Assembly: GCF_050916355.1 (NCBI RefSeq)
Contig: NZ_CP136946.1
Coordinates: 1,736,001 to 1,800,000, forward strand
DNA from: Jeongeupia wiesaeckerbachi
GTDB lineage: Bacteria > Pseudomonadota > Gammaproteobacteria > Burkholderiales > Chitinibacteraceae
Reading direction: 5' to 3'
DNA: 64,000 nucleotides
Of the stretch, positions 17,054-25,319 are shown piece after piece. Every line of letters starts with the position of its first letter. Position 1 is the stretch's first letter. Under the pieces are notes generated by a model, which had not been told where the DNA came from, did no database searches, and was given only the letters and a program-made list of their open reading frames with translations. A program made the position numbers and the translations under genes.

Positions 17054-18017
17054 AGAGGCCGGCGTGATGCGCCTGCTCGTCTGCATGATAGCTCGACCGT
17101 ACCATTGCGCCGACCGCGGCATGCTTGAAGCCGAGCTCGTACGCCAGCGTTTCCCACGCCTTGAACTGGTCCGGGTGCACATAGCGCAGCACCGGCAGGT
17201 GGCCGTTCGATGGCTGCAAATACTGGCCGATGGTGATCATGTCGATGTCGTGCGCGCGCATGTCATGCATCACCTGGACGACTTCCTCGTCGGTTTCGCC
17301 GAGGCCGACCATGATGCCGGACTTGGTTTTGACGTCGGGGTACATCGCCTTGCAGTCTTTCAAGAGCTTGAGCGAATGCAGATAGTCCGAACCCGGGCGC
17401 GCCTGCTTGTACAGCCGTGGCGCGGTTTCGAGGTTGTGGTTCATCACGTCCGGCAGCGCCTTGCCGAACAGTTCGAGCGCGAGGTCGAGCCGGCCGCGGA
17501 AATCGGGCACCAGGACCTCGATCTGCGTGTCCGGGCTCTTGTCGCGCGTCAGGCTGATGCAGTCGACGAAGTGCTGGGCGCCACCGTCGCGCAGGTCGTC
17601 GCGGTCGACCGAGGTGATCACGACGTATTTGAGCTTGAGTGCGGCGATGGTCTCGGCCAGATGCACCGGCTCGTTGGCGTCGAGCGGGTTCGGCCGGCCG
17701 TGGCCGACGTCGCAGAACGGGCAGCGCCGGGTGCAGATGTCGCCCATGATCATGAACGTCGCCGTGCCCTTGCCGAAGCATTCGCCGATATTGGGACAGG
17801 ACGCTTCTTCGCACACCGTGTGCAGCTTCTGCTCACGCAGGATCTGCTTGATCTCGCCGAAGCGGCCATTGAGGCTCGGCGCCTGCACGCGAATCCAGTC
17901 GGGCTTCTTCAGCTTGGTTTCAAGCTGGACCACCTTGATCGGAATACGGGCGGTCTTGGCTTCGCCCTTGAGTTTGGTGCCGGCGGTAACGGGGGCGTTC
18001 TTGGTGTCTTGGGTCAT
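17052..18017 (-). CDS. lipA: Lipoyl synthase
   Basis: A 321-residue radical-SAM enzyme that inserts two sulfur atoms into octanoyl groups on lipoyl domains. The auxiliary iron-sulfur cluster cysteines are in the EEASCPNIGECF region, and the radical-SAM motif is CTRRCPFC. The conserved C-terminus VRSSYHADEQA is complete. It follows lipB by 37 bp in the lipoate operon. The Tn7-like element is inserted exactly at its 3' end; the coding sequence is undamaged but its terminator has been displaced by 11 kb, so transcription may continue into tnsE. Confidence 0.98.
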   Translation of the reverse strand: MTQDTKNAPVTAGTKLKGEAKTARIPIKVVQLETKLKKPDWIRVQAPSLNGRFGEIKQILREQKLHTVCEEASCPNIGECFGKGTATFMIMGDICTRRCPFCDVGHGRPNPLDANEPVHLAETIAALKLKYVVITSVDRDDLRDGGAQHFVDCISLTRDKSPDTQIEVLVPDFRGRLDLALELFGKALPDVMNHNLETAPRLYKQARPGSDYLHSLKLLKDCKAMYPDVKTKSGIMVGLGETDEEVVQVMHDMRAHDIDMITIGQYLQPSNGHLPVLRYVHPDQFKAWETLAYELGFKHAAVGAMVRSSYHADEQAHHAGL

Positions 18018-18054
18018 GATCCGTGCCGATCAACCTTGCAATGAACAGGGTTAA

Positions 18055-18693
18055 TCAGTTGATTTGTTGCAGGATTTTGTCGGCCATTTTACCGGCTAAC
18101 GTCGCCGGTGTCTCCGCAAAGCCGAAATCGTTCAGCTGGGCGACGCGCAGGCCTTCATAGCCGCAGGGGTTGATCATCGAGAACGGCGCGAGGTCCATGT
18201 TCACGTTGAACGACAGGCCGTGGAAACAGCAGCCGTTGCGGATGCGCAGACCGAGCGCGGCGATCTTGGCTTCGCCGAGCTCGTCCTTCACATAGACGCC
18301 GGGTGCATCGACCTTGCCGTAGGCGGCGATGTCGTAATCGGCGAGCAGACTGACCACACTGTTCTCGAGCCGGCGTACCAGCTCGCGCACGCCGAAACCG
18401 AGCCGGCGCAGATCGAGCAGCGTGTAGGCAACGAGCTGGCCGGGGCCGTGATAGGTAACCTGGCCACCGCGGTCGATCTTGACGATCGGAATGTCGCCGC
18501 GCTGCAGGATGTGTTCGGGCTTGCCGGCCTGGCCGAGCGTGAACACCGGCGGGTGTTCGAGCAGCCAGACTTCATCGGGTGTGGTCGCGGTGCGAGTGTC
18601 GGTGAACGCCTGCATCGCGTGCCAGGTCGATTCGTAGTCGGCGAGGCCGAGCTGTTTGACCAGCGTTGCCGGTACGGTCGCGATCTCGCTCAC
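18055..18693 (-). CDS. lipB: Octanoyl-[ACP]:protein N-octanoyltransferase
   Basis: A 212-residue transferase that moves octanoate from acyl carrier protein to lipoyl domains, the step before LipA. The RGGQVTYHGPGQLV motif (about residues 75-88), catalytic Lys143 (EAKIAALGLRI) and Cys177 (INPCGYEGL) are all present. I place the start at the GTG at 18693, which overlaps the ybeD stop as GTGA and gives the expected length. Confidence 0.96.
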   Translation of the reverse strand: MSEIATVPATLVKQLGLADYESTWHAMQAFTDTRTATTPDEVWLLEHPPVFTLGQAGKPEHILQRGDIPIVKIDRGGQVTYHGPGQLVAYTLLDLRRLGFGVRELVRRLENSVVSLLADYDIAAYGKVDAPGVYVKDELGEAKIAALGLRIRNGCCFHGLSFNVNMDLAPFSMINPCGYEGLRVAQLNDFGFAETPATLAGKMADKILQQIN

Positions 18694-18986
18694 AGCACCA
18701 TCCGCACCAGCGGGTGCGCGCGCAGCGCGGCGTCGAGCGCGCGGACCTGATCGGCGTTGTCGAAGGTGATCATCAGCGTCGCGGCGAAATAGTTGCCGGC
18801 GCTGCTCGGGCGGATCGTCAGCACGTCGGTGGTGACGCCGGGAACGTGCTCGCACGACAGCGCGAACAGCACCGCATGGAATTCGTCGTGGCCGACCTGC
18901 TTGTGGCTGATCGCCTTGATCGGCAGCTTGGCCGGGAAATCGACCAGTTCTTCGAGCGGCGGCGGGGCCGGGGTATTCGTGTTCAT
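18690..18986 (-). CDS. ybeD: YbeD-family protein (DUF493)
   Basis: A 98-residue member of the UPF0250/DUF493 family, small ferredoxin-like-fold proteins of unknown function usually found between dacA and lipB. The core reads VDFPAKLPIKAISHKQ then TIRPSSAGNYFAATLMITF. It overlaps dat by ATGA and lipB by GTGA, so it is translationally coupled to both. Confidence 0.9.
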   Translation of the reverse strand: MNTNTPAPPPLEELVDFPAKLPIKAISHKQVGHDEFHAVLFALSCEHVPGVTTDVLTIRPSSAGNYFAATLMITFDNADQVRALDAALRAHPLVRMVL

Positions 18987-19864
18987 TGGGTATCCTTGCC
19001 GGTGCGCATCACCTGGGTCTTGAAGGCCTGGTAATGCTGGTACATGGCGGTATAGATGGGGCCGGGCCTGCCGTTTCCAACCGGGGCGCCGTCGAGCGTG
19101 ACGACGGCGAGCACTTCCTTGCTGCTCGACGTCAGCCAGACCTCGTCGGCGCTGCGCAGCTCGGCCTCGGTGATCGCGCGCACGCTGTGCGGCAGGCCGT
19201 GTCGGGCGGCGAGCTCGAGCACCAGATCGTAGGTGATGCCGGTCAGCATCAGGTTCGATGGCGGCGGCGCGAGGATCACGCCGGCTTTGACGACGAAGAT
19301 ATTGCTCGCCGAGCCTTCGATCATCAGCCCGTCGCGCAGCAGGATGGTTTCGGCAACGCCGGCATCGACGGCGCTCTGCCGCGCCAGCACGTTGGCGAGC
19401 AGCGAGATGGCCTTGATGTCGCAGCGCAGCCAGCGTACGTCGGTCTGGGTGATCGCGGCGATGCCGGTCTGCACCAGCTGCGCCGGTGGCGGTGTCAGCG
19501 GATCGGCGAAGGCGAACACCGTCGGCGTCGCCGCCAGCGGGAAAGCGTGGTTGCGCGGGTAGGCCGCGCCGCGCGTCACCTGCAGGTAGATCGACTGGTC
19601 GTCGAAAGGCTGGCGCTGGATCAGCGCCTCGACGATGTCGCGCCATTCGGCTTGCGTATGCGGATTGGTGATCTGCACCGACGCCAGACTGGCGGCGAGC
19701 CGGCCGAGGTGTTCGTCGAGCCGGAACGGCGTGCGGCTGTAGACCGGGATCATTTCGTAGATCCCGTCGCCGAACAGGAAGCCACGGTCGAGCACCGGCA
19801 CGCTCAGAGCGCCCAGCGGGGCGAAGCGGCCGTTCAGGTAGGCGGGGAGGTCGGGGGTGTTCAT
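18983..19864 (-). CDS. dat: D-amino-acid transaminase (PLP class IV)
   Basis: A 293-residue PLP-dependent aminotransferase of the D-alanine transaminase/BCAT fold. The N-terminal VPVLDRGFLFGDGIYEMIPV motif, the PLP-lysine Lys151 (RCDIKAISLLANVLA) and the GLMIEGSASNIFVV stretch are visible. It probably interconverts D-alanine and D-glutamate with keto acids, feeding peptidoglycan synthesis, which suits its place next to dacA. Substrate preference over branched-chain substrates is inferred from the CDIK motif and context. Confidence 0.85.
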   Translation of the reverse strand: MNTPDLPAYLNGRFAPLGALSVPVLDRGFLFGDGIYEMIPVYSRTPFRLDEHLGRLAASLASVQITNPHTQAEWRDIVEALIQRQPFDDQSIYLQVTRGAAYPRNHAFPLAATPTVFAFADPLTPPPAQLVQTGIAAITQTDVRWLRCDIKAISLLANVLARQSAVDAGVAETILLRDGLMIEGSASNIFVVKAGVILAPPPSNLMLTGITYDLVLELAARHGLPHSVRAITEAELRSADEVWLTSSSKEVLAVVTLDGAPVGNGRPGPIYTAMYQHYQAFKTQVMRTGKDTQ

Positions 19865-19915
19865 GGCGACAGTTTACGCCGTAGTTCGTGGTTGCGAACT
19901 AAGCCCGGCAGCGCT

Positions 19916-20021
19916 GCGAGCCGCAGCAGGTCGCGATCGCCCGAAGCGCAGGCACCGGAATGTACAAGGTCGTACATGAGGATGCCGAGCACCGGACGAT
20001 CGCGAGATGCAAAGGCGCAGC
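19916..20021. repeat. Structured intergenic repeat, copy A
   Basis: First of three related sequences in this window. It can fold with an inner stem ATGTAC/GTACAT (19960-19965 with 19972-19977) and an outer stem TCGCGATCGCCCG/CGGACGATCGCGA (19931-19943 with 19993-20005, one C-A mismatch). It lies 12 bp beyond the dacA stop, on the downstream side. Compensatory changes relative to copies B and C support a conserved RNA or hairpin structure. Confidence 0.75.
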
Positions 20022-20033
20022 AAGCTGAGGGGT

Positions 20034-21194
20034 TTAGTTGAACAGCTGCTTGAACCACAGCCGGATGGCATCCCAGGCACGGCCGAAGATGCCGGCTTCG
20101 GCGACCGGTTCGATCGCGACGACCGGGTAATCGCCGAGCGTCTTGCCCTCGAGCTGGACCTTGACGGTGCCGATCTGCTGGCCCTTGGCAATCGGCGCGA
20201 TCAGCGGCTGCTGGCTGACGAATTCGAGCTTGACCTTGGCCGCGTCGCCCTTGGGCATGGTCAGGTAACGGTCCTGCAGGAAGCCGGCCTTGACGCTGTC
20301 GAGCTTGCCCTTCCAGACCGGCACGGTGGCGATGCTCTGACCGGCCGAGTAGATCTTCGGCGTATCGTAGAACTGCACGCCCCAGTTCAAGAGCTTGGAC
20401 GACTCGGCCGCGCGGACCTGGTCGCTGGTGGTGCCGACGACGACCGAGATCACCCGGCGGCCGTCACGCTTGCTCGATGCAACGAGGTTGTAACCGGCCG
20501 AGGCGGTGTGGCCGGTCTTCATGCCGTCGACGTTCGGATCGCGGTACAGCAGCAGGTTGCGGTTGCCCTGCTTGATGTTGTTGAAGGTGAATTCCTTCAT
20601 CGAGTAGACCGGATAGAACTCGGGGAAGTCGTGGATGATCGCTGCGGCGATCTTGCCGAGGTCGGCCGCCGTCGTATACAGGTTCGCGTCCGGCAGGCCG
20701 GTCGAATTGGTGAAGTGGCTGTGCTTCATGCCGAGGCGCTGCGCTTCGCGGTTCATCAGCTGGGCGAAGACTTCCTCGTTGCCGGCGATGGCTTCGGCCA
20801 GCGTCACGCAGGCGTCGTTGCCGGACTGGACGATCATGCCCTTGATCAGCTGGTCGACCGTCGCCGGCGTGCGCGGATCGAGGAACATCGTCGAGCCGCC
20901 GCTGCCGCCACCGGCCTTCATGCCGGCGGCCGAGACGGTCAGTTGCTGGTCGAGCTTGAGCCGGCCTTCCTTGACCGCCTTGAACACGACATAGGCGGTC
21001 ATCAGCTTGGTCAGCGAAGCCGGTTCGATCCGGGCGTCGGCGTCGCGCGCGGCCAGCGTCGCGCCGCTCTGGAAGTCGGTGAGGAAATAGGCCTTGGCGG
21101 CGATGGCCGGCGGCGGCGGCGTGAAAGCCTGGGCGGTCATCGAAACGAGCGGAACGACGAGGGCGGCGAGGGCGAAGGTACGGCGGATAGTCAT
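20034..21194 (-). CDS. dacA: D-alanyl-D-alanine carboxypeptidase (penicillin-binding protein 5/6 family)
   Basis: A 386-residue periplasmic carboxypeptidase that trims the terminal D-Ala of peptidoglycan stem peptides. The start at 21194 gives a signal peptide (MTIRRTFALAALVVPLVSMTAQA). The active-site motifs are SLTK (SxxK), SGND (SxN) and KTG (DGMKTGHT). A C-terminal beta domain ends in an amphipathic helix (IFGRAWDAIRLWFKQLFN) for membrane anchoring. It leads the dacA-dat-ybeD-lipB-lipA series. Confidence 0.96.
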   Translation of the reverse strand: MTIRRTFALAALVVPLVSMTAQAFTPPPPAIAAKAYFLTDFQSGATLAARDADARIEPASLTKLMTAYVVFKAVKEGRLKLDQQLTVSAAGMKAGGGSGGSTMFLDPRTPATVDQLIKGMIVQSGNDACVTLAEAIAGNEEVFAQLMNREAQRLGMKHSHFTNSTGLPDANLYTTAADLGKIAAAIIHDFPEFYPVYSMKEFTFNNIKQGNRNLLLYRDPNVDGMKTGHTASAGYNLVASSKRDGRRVISVVVGTTSDQVRAAESSKLLNWGVQFYDTPKIYSAGQSIATVPVWKGKLDSVKAGFLQDRYLTMPKGDAAKVKLEFVSQQPLIAPIAKGQQIGTVKVQLEGKTLGDYPVVAIEPVAEAGIFGRAWDAIRLWFKQLFN

Positions 21195-21369
21195 CGGTGG
21201 AGCAACACTCTTGAAGGGGGCGGAACAGGAGTCTGCCTCGGCGGGCGGCGGCACTGGTGCAGTTGGCCCTGTGGCCGGCATCGGTGGTCTCTCGGTGCCG
21301 GTTCCTGCGCGTCGGGCGCGGGCAAACTGCGTGGCTCGCTCGCCTATCGGGATAGGCTCTGAGTCGGCG

Positions 21370-21375
21370 ATTATA
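21370..21375 (-). promoter_or_regulatory. Candidate -10 box for dacA
   Basis: TATAAT on the minus strand, 176 bp before the dacA start. The -35 (CAGACC-like) is poor, and the leader would be long, so this is tentative. Confidence 0.35.
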
Positions 21376-21475
21376 AAACCGTCATCCGGGCCGGGTCTGC
21401 CGTTACGGCCGTGCGAATTACCTTGCACTGACGGATGGTGTGCATTTTCAGCGACGGGGCTGGCACTTGGAGTGC

Positions 21476-22342
21476 TTATTCGTCGGGCAGTTCAAACGTG
21501 CCGTAACCGATGCGCCTGACCCGGCCGCTGACGCGAATGGCGCCGTCGGCGCTCAGGTCGAGCTGCAGGTGGGCAAGACGGCCAATCCCGTGGCCTTGCT
21601 GCATTGCCGACGAGAATGGCAGGGTCTGACCCTGACCGAGCAACCAGCCGCCGAGGTTGGCGCAGGCCGAGCCAGTGCCGAAGTCCTCGCCGATCGATCC
21701 GGCCTGGACCCAGAAGAAACGGGCGATGATGCCGTCTGCCGACGGCGCCCACACCAGCGCTTGTGGCCGGCCCTGCTTGCTGCGCGCCACTTCGCTGAAC
21801 AGCAGCACATCGGGCTGGCAGGCGAAAACATCGTCGGCGCTGGCGACCGGGACGATCAGTTGTTCGGTGCCGGTATCGACGAAGCGCGCGCGGCCGGCAA
21901 GGCGCTCGGCGCTCAGTCCCAGTGCCCGGGCCAGCGTCGCGTCGCCCTGGGCGTCGCGATAGCGCGGCGACTGTGCGGTCAGCGTCGCCAGCCCGTCGCG
22001 GATCGACACCGGCACGGTGCCGGCCGGGAAGTGCAAGGCCACCTCGCCGCCGAGACCGCGCTCGGTATCGAGCACCGCCGCGGTGCCCAGTGTCGGGTGG
22101 CCTGCAAACGGCAGTTCGTAGCCGGGGGTGAAGATGCGCACGTCGGCATCGGCGCCCGGCGCCTTGCCGGCGCAATCGCGGACAAAGGTCGTTTCGGACA
22201 GATTGAGCTGCTGTGCGATCGCCTGCATCCGCGTATCCGAGACGCCATCGGCATGCGGGAACACCGCCAGCGCGTTGCCACTGAACGGGTTGTCGTCCGG
22301 CGCGGTGAAAACGTTGACGACGTGATAATGCAGCGTGCGCAT
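21476..22342 (-). CDS. PhzF-family isomerase-like protein
   Basis: A 288-residue protein of the PhzF/diaminopimelate-epimerase fold. Signatures are the N-terminal YHVVNVFTAPDDNPFSGNALAVF with QLNLSETTFV (catalytic Glu region), RIFTPGYELPFAGHPTLGTA, and the C-terminal EDFGTGSACANLGGWLL. PhzF itself isomerises an intermediate of phenazine synthesis, but most homologues outside phenazine clusters have unknown substrates, and no phenazine genes are nearby. It stands alone, divergent from pcnB. Confidence 0.85.
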   Translation of the reverse strand: MRTLHYHVVNVFTAPDDNPFSGNALAVFPHADGVSDTRMQAIAQQLNLSETTFVRDCAGKAPGADADVRIFTPGYELPFAGHPTLGTAAVLDTERGLGGEVALHFPAGTVPVSIRDGLATLTAQSPRYRDAQGDATLARALGLSAERLAGRARFVDTGTEQLIVPVASADDVFACQPDVLLFSEVARSKQGRPQALVWAPSADGIIARFFWVQAGSIGEDFGTGSACANLGGWLLGQGQTLPFSSAMQQGHGIGRLAHLQLDLSADGAIRVSGRVRRIGYGTFELPDE

Positions 22343-22487
22343 GGCGGGCTCCGGCAGGATTCGGGAGCATCATTCAACCACGGGCTTGTTGCACACGACA
22401 GTGACAATCCGCGACCCATGTCACCGCCACAGCCACCCGACGCGGAGGCTGCGACGTTTTGCAACAGGCCGCGGCCGCGCGCGCCTG

Positions 22488-22493
22488 TATAAT
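22488..22493 (+). promoter_or_regulatory. Candidate -10 box for pcnB
   Basis: TATAAT 35 bp before the pcnB start. A TTGCAA sits 23 bp upstream, too far for a normal spacer, so only the -10 is supported. Confidence 0.45.
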
Positions 22494-22528
22494 GCAGCGT
22501 CAAGCCATCAAACCTTCCTGACTCGCGA

Positions 22529-23863
22529 ATGATCCGCAAACTGATCGGAAAAGTGCTTCGCCGCCCCGGCAAGCGCGTCCTGCACGCCAAACATTACGGC
22601 ATCCGCCGCGACCAGCTGCACTCGGGTGCACTCAAGGTCTGTGACCGTCTGCAAGCCGCCGGCTACGATGCCTACATCGTCGGCGGCGCGGTCCGCGACC
22701 TGATGCTGGGCAAACACCCCAAGGATTTCGACGTCGCCACCAGCGCCACGCCCGAACAGGTGCGCCACGTCTTCAACCGCTCGCGCATCATCGGCCGCCG
22801 CTTCAAGATCGTCCACGTGCCGTTCTACGACCGTGACGGCGAGGAAATCATCGAGGTCACGACCTTCCGCAGCGCTTCGGAGGCGCCGACCGACGACGCC
22901 GGCCGCATCCTGCGCGACAACGTCTACGGCACGATCGAAGAAGACGCGTCACGGCGCGACTTCACCGTCAACGCGCTGTATTACGACCCGAACCGCGAAG
23001 AGATCCTCGATTTCCACCATGGTGTCGACGACCTCGAACGCCGCCAGCTGGTGATGATCGGCGATCCGGCACAACGCTACCGCGAAGACCCGGTGCGCAT
23101 GCTGCGCGCGGTGCGACTGGCCGCCAAGCTCGAACTGGCGATTGCGCCGGCGACGAAGAAACCGATCGCGACGCTGACCAGCCTGCTCGAGAACATCCCG
23201 AGCGCACGGCTGTTCGACGAGACGATGAAACTGTTGCTGTCGGGCAAGGCCTGGGCCTGTGTCTCGGCCTTGCGTGCCGAGGGACTGCACCGCTCGTTGT
23301 TGCCGATTCTGGAACGCCAGCTCGACGATGCGAACGCCGCGACCTTCATCCAGCGCGCGCTTGAAAACACCGATTCCCGCCTCGCCGACGACAAGCCGGT
23401 GTCGGCCGGCTTCCTGTTCGCGACGCTGCTGTGGTACGACGTCGAGCAGTTGTGGAAGCAGAAGGAAGCCGCCGGCGAGCACACGATGCCGGCGCTGGTC
23501 GCCGCGATGAACGAGGTCGATGACCGGGTGAGCAAACGCCTGGCGATCCCGAACCGCTACAGCGCGGCGATGAAGGAAGTCTGGCTGATGCAGCCGCGCT
23601 TCGAACAGCGTGCCGGCCAGCGGCCGTTCCGCCTGCTCGAGCAACCGCGTTTCCGCGCCGCCTTCGATTTCCTCGTGCTGCGCGCGCAATGCGGCATGGC
23701 CGACAAGGCGCTTGCCGACTGGTGGCAGCAGTTCCAGTTCTGCGACGAGGCAACGCGTTCGGCGCTGATCGCCAACGTCGCCGGCAGCGACAAGAGTGGT
23801 GCGCAGCGCAAGCGCAAGCCGCGTCGCAAAAAACCCGCCGCGGCGCCGGCCAGCGGCGCGTGA
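22529..23863 (+). CDS. pcnB: Poly(A) polymerase I
   Basis: A 444-residue nucleotidyltransferase that adds poly(A) tails to RNA 3' ends and so promotes their decay. The class II motif YIVGGAVRDLMLGKHPKDFDVAT (about residues 49-71) contains the catalytic Asp pair, and RDFTVNALYYD and RYREDPVRMLRAVRLAAKL follow. The very basic C-terminus (GAQRKRKPRRKKP) fits RNA binding and distinguishes PcnB from CCA-adding enzymes. Its stop overlaps the folK start (TGATG). Confidence 0.95.
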   Translation: MIRKLIGKVLRRPGKRVLHAKHYGIRRDQLHSGALKVCDRLQAAGYDAYIVGGAVRDLMLGKHPKDFDVATSATPEQVRHVFNRSRIIGRRFKIVHVPFYDRDGEEIIEVTTFRSASEAPTDDAGRILRDNVYGTIEEDASRRDFTVNALYYDPNREEILDFHHGVDDLERRQLVMIGDPAQRYREDPVRMLRAVRLAAKLELAIAPATKKPIATLTSLLENIPSARLFDETMKLLLSGKAWACVSALRAEGLHRSLLPILERQLDDANAATFIQRALENTDSRLADDKPVSAGFLFATLLWYDVEQLWKQKEAAGEHTMPALVAAMNEVDDRVSKRLAIPNRYSAAMKEVWLMQPRFEQRAGQRPFRLLEQPRFRAAFDFLVLRAQCGMADKALADWWQQFQFCDEATRSALIANVAGSDKSGAQRKRKPRRKKPAAAPASGA

Positions 23864-24390
23864 TGGCCGGGACTGCGGCCAGCGTCGGCACGCGTGTCGA
23901 CGCCTATATCGCGCTGGGCGCCAATCTGGGCGATCCGGCGCGGCAGCTCGACGCCGCCGTCGACGCGCTCGCTGCGCTGGCGGATTCGCGCCTGGTCGCC
24001 GTGTCCGATTACTACCGCAGCGCACCGGTCGGTTATGCCGACCAGCCCGATTTCCACAATGCCGTCGCCCTGATCGAAACGTCGCTGAGTGCGCCGGCGG
24101 TGCTTGATGCGCTGCTGGCGATCGAGGCTGCGCAGGGCCGGCATCGGGCGTTTCGCAATGCGCCGCGCACGCTCGATCTCGACCTGCTGCTCTACGGCGA
24201 CGCGACGCTGCACCTGCCGCACCTGAACGTGCCGCATCCGCGCATGCACGAGCGTGCCTTCGTGCTGCTGCCCTTGCTCGAGATCGCCCCGGACGTCGTC
24301 ATCCCGGGATTCGGCCCGGCGAAGGGCGGCCTTGCGGCGGTCGCGGAGCAGGCGATCACCCGGATACCGGGCAGCGGCCGCCGGCGCTGA
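23863..24390 (+). CDS. folK: 6-hydroxymethyl-7,8-dihydropterin pyrophosphokinase
   Basis: A 175-residue folate-pathway kinase that pyrophosphorylates hydroxymethyl-dihydropterin. The pterin motif YIALGANLGDP, the SDYYRSAPVG region and the signature RTLDLDLLLYGD (Asp pair binding magnesium) are clear, followed by VPHPRMHERAFVLLPLLEI. The ATG at 23863 overlaps the pcnB stop, and the pcnB-folK-panB order is common in proteobacteria. Confidence 0.96.
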   Translation: MAGTAASVGTRVDAYIALGANLGDPARQLDAAVDALAALADSRLVAVSDYYRSAPVGYADQPDFHNAVALIETSLSAPAVLDALLAIEAAQGRHRAFRNAPRTLDLDLLLYGDATLHLPHLNVPHPRMHERAFVLLPLLEIAPDVVIPGFGPAKGGLAAVAEQAITRIPGSGRRR

Positions 24391-24518
24391 GCCGGATCAA
24401 CTGCGGCTGTCGGCAACAATACGTATGGGCGCAGCGCTGCTGCTGGTGGAATAATGCGCCACGCGGCGGCGTTATCCCGCTGCCGTGACGTCTGCCCAAC
24501 CATCCACGGGATTACGCA

Positions 24519-25310
24519 ATGAAGACCACGATTACCACGCTGCAGAAAATGAAGCAGGACGGCCAGAAGATCGTCATGCTCACCTGTTACGACGCCAGTT
24601 TCGCCACGCTGATGGACGAGGCCGGGGTCGATATCCTGCTGATTGGCGATTCGCTCGGCAATGTGATCCAGGGGCTGAGCAGCACGCTGCCGGTGACGAT
24701 GGAACAGATGATCTACCACACCCAGTGCGTCGCCCGCGGCAATCGCGAAGCGCTGGTGCTGGCCGACCTGCCGTTTGGCGCCTACCAGCAGAGCCCGCAG
24801 CAGGCGTACGAAAACGCCGCGAAGCTGATGGCCGCCGGCGCCGAGATGGTCAAGATCGAAGGCGGCATGGTGATGGTCGAGACCGTCGCCTTCCTCGCCG
24901 CGCGCGGCATTCCGGTGTGTGCCCACATCGGCCTGCAGCCGCAGTCGGTCAACGTCTACGGCGGCTTCAAGATCCAGGGCAAGACCCAGTACGAAGCCGA
25001 AATCCTCAAGCGCGATGCGCTGGCGCTGCAACAGGCCGGCGCGGCGATGGTGCTGATGGAAATGATCCCGGCCGAACTGGCCAAGACGGTGACCGAATCG
25101 CTGTCGGTACCGACCATCGGCATCGGCGCCGGCGTCGATGTCGACGGTCAGGTACTGGTCGTTTACGACATGCTCGGTGTCTATCCGGGCAAGAAGGCCC
25201 GCTTCGTGAAGAACTACATGCACGGCGTTTCGAGCATCCAGGGGGCGTTCGAGTCCTATGTGCGCGAAGTGCGCGCCGCGACCTTCCCGGCCGACGAACA
25301 CAGCTACTGA
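24519..25310 (+). CDS. panB: Ketopantoate hydroxymethyltransferase
   Basis: A 263-residue TIM-barrel enzyme that makes ketopantoate from alpha-ketoisovalerate and methylene-THF, the first committed step of pantothenate synthesis. It shows ITTLQKMKQDGQKIVMLTCYD, the metal-binding LLIGDSLGNVIQG, KIEGG (residues about 111-115) and the catalytic Glu region MVLMEMIPAELA. It starts a four-gene run with panC as last member; two unexpected genes lie between them. Confidence 0.97.
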   Translation: MKTTITTLQKMKQDGQKIVMLTCYDASFATLMDEAGVDILLIGDSLGNVIQGLSSTLPVTMEQMIYHTQCVARGNREALVLADLPFGAYQQSPQQAYENAAKLMAAGAEMVKIEGGMVMVETVAFLAARGIPVCAHIGLQPQSVNVYGGFKIQGKTQYEAEILKRDALALQQAGAAMVLMEMIPAELAKTVTESLSVPTIGIGAGVDVDGQVLVVYDMLGVYPGKKARFVKNYMHGVSSIQGAFESYVREVRAATFPADEHSY

Positions 25311-25319
25311 GGCCACGCG

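Noticed and set aside
21476..22342. Phenazine biosynthesis gene
   Set aside because: It is a PhzF-fold protein, but no other phenazine genes are present, and most such homologues have unrelated or unknown roles.
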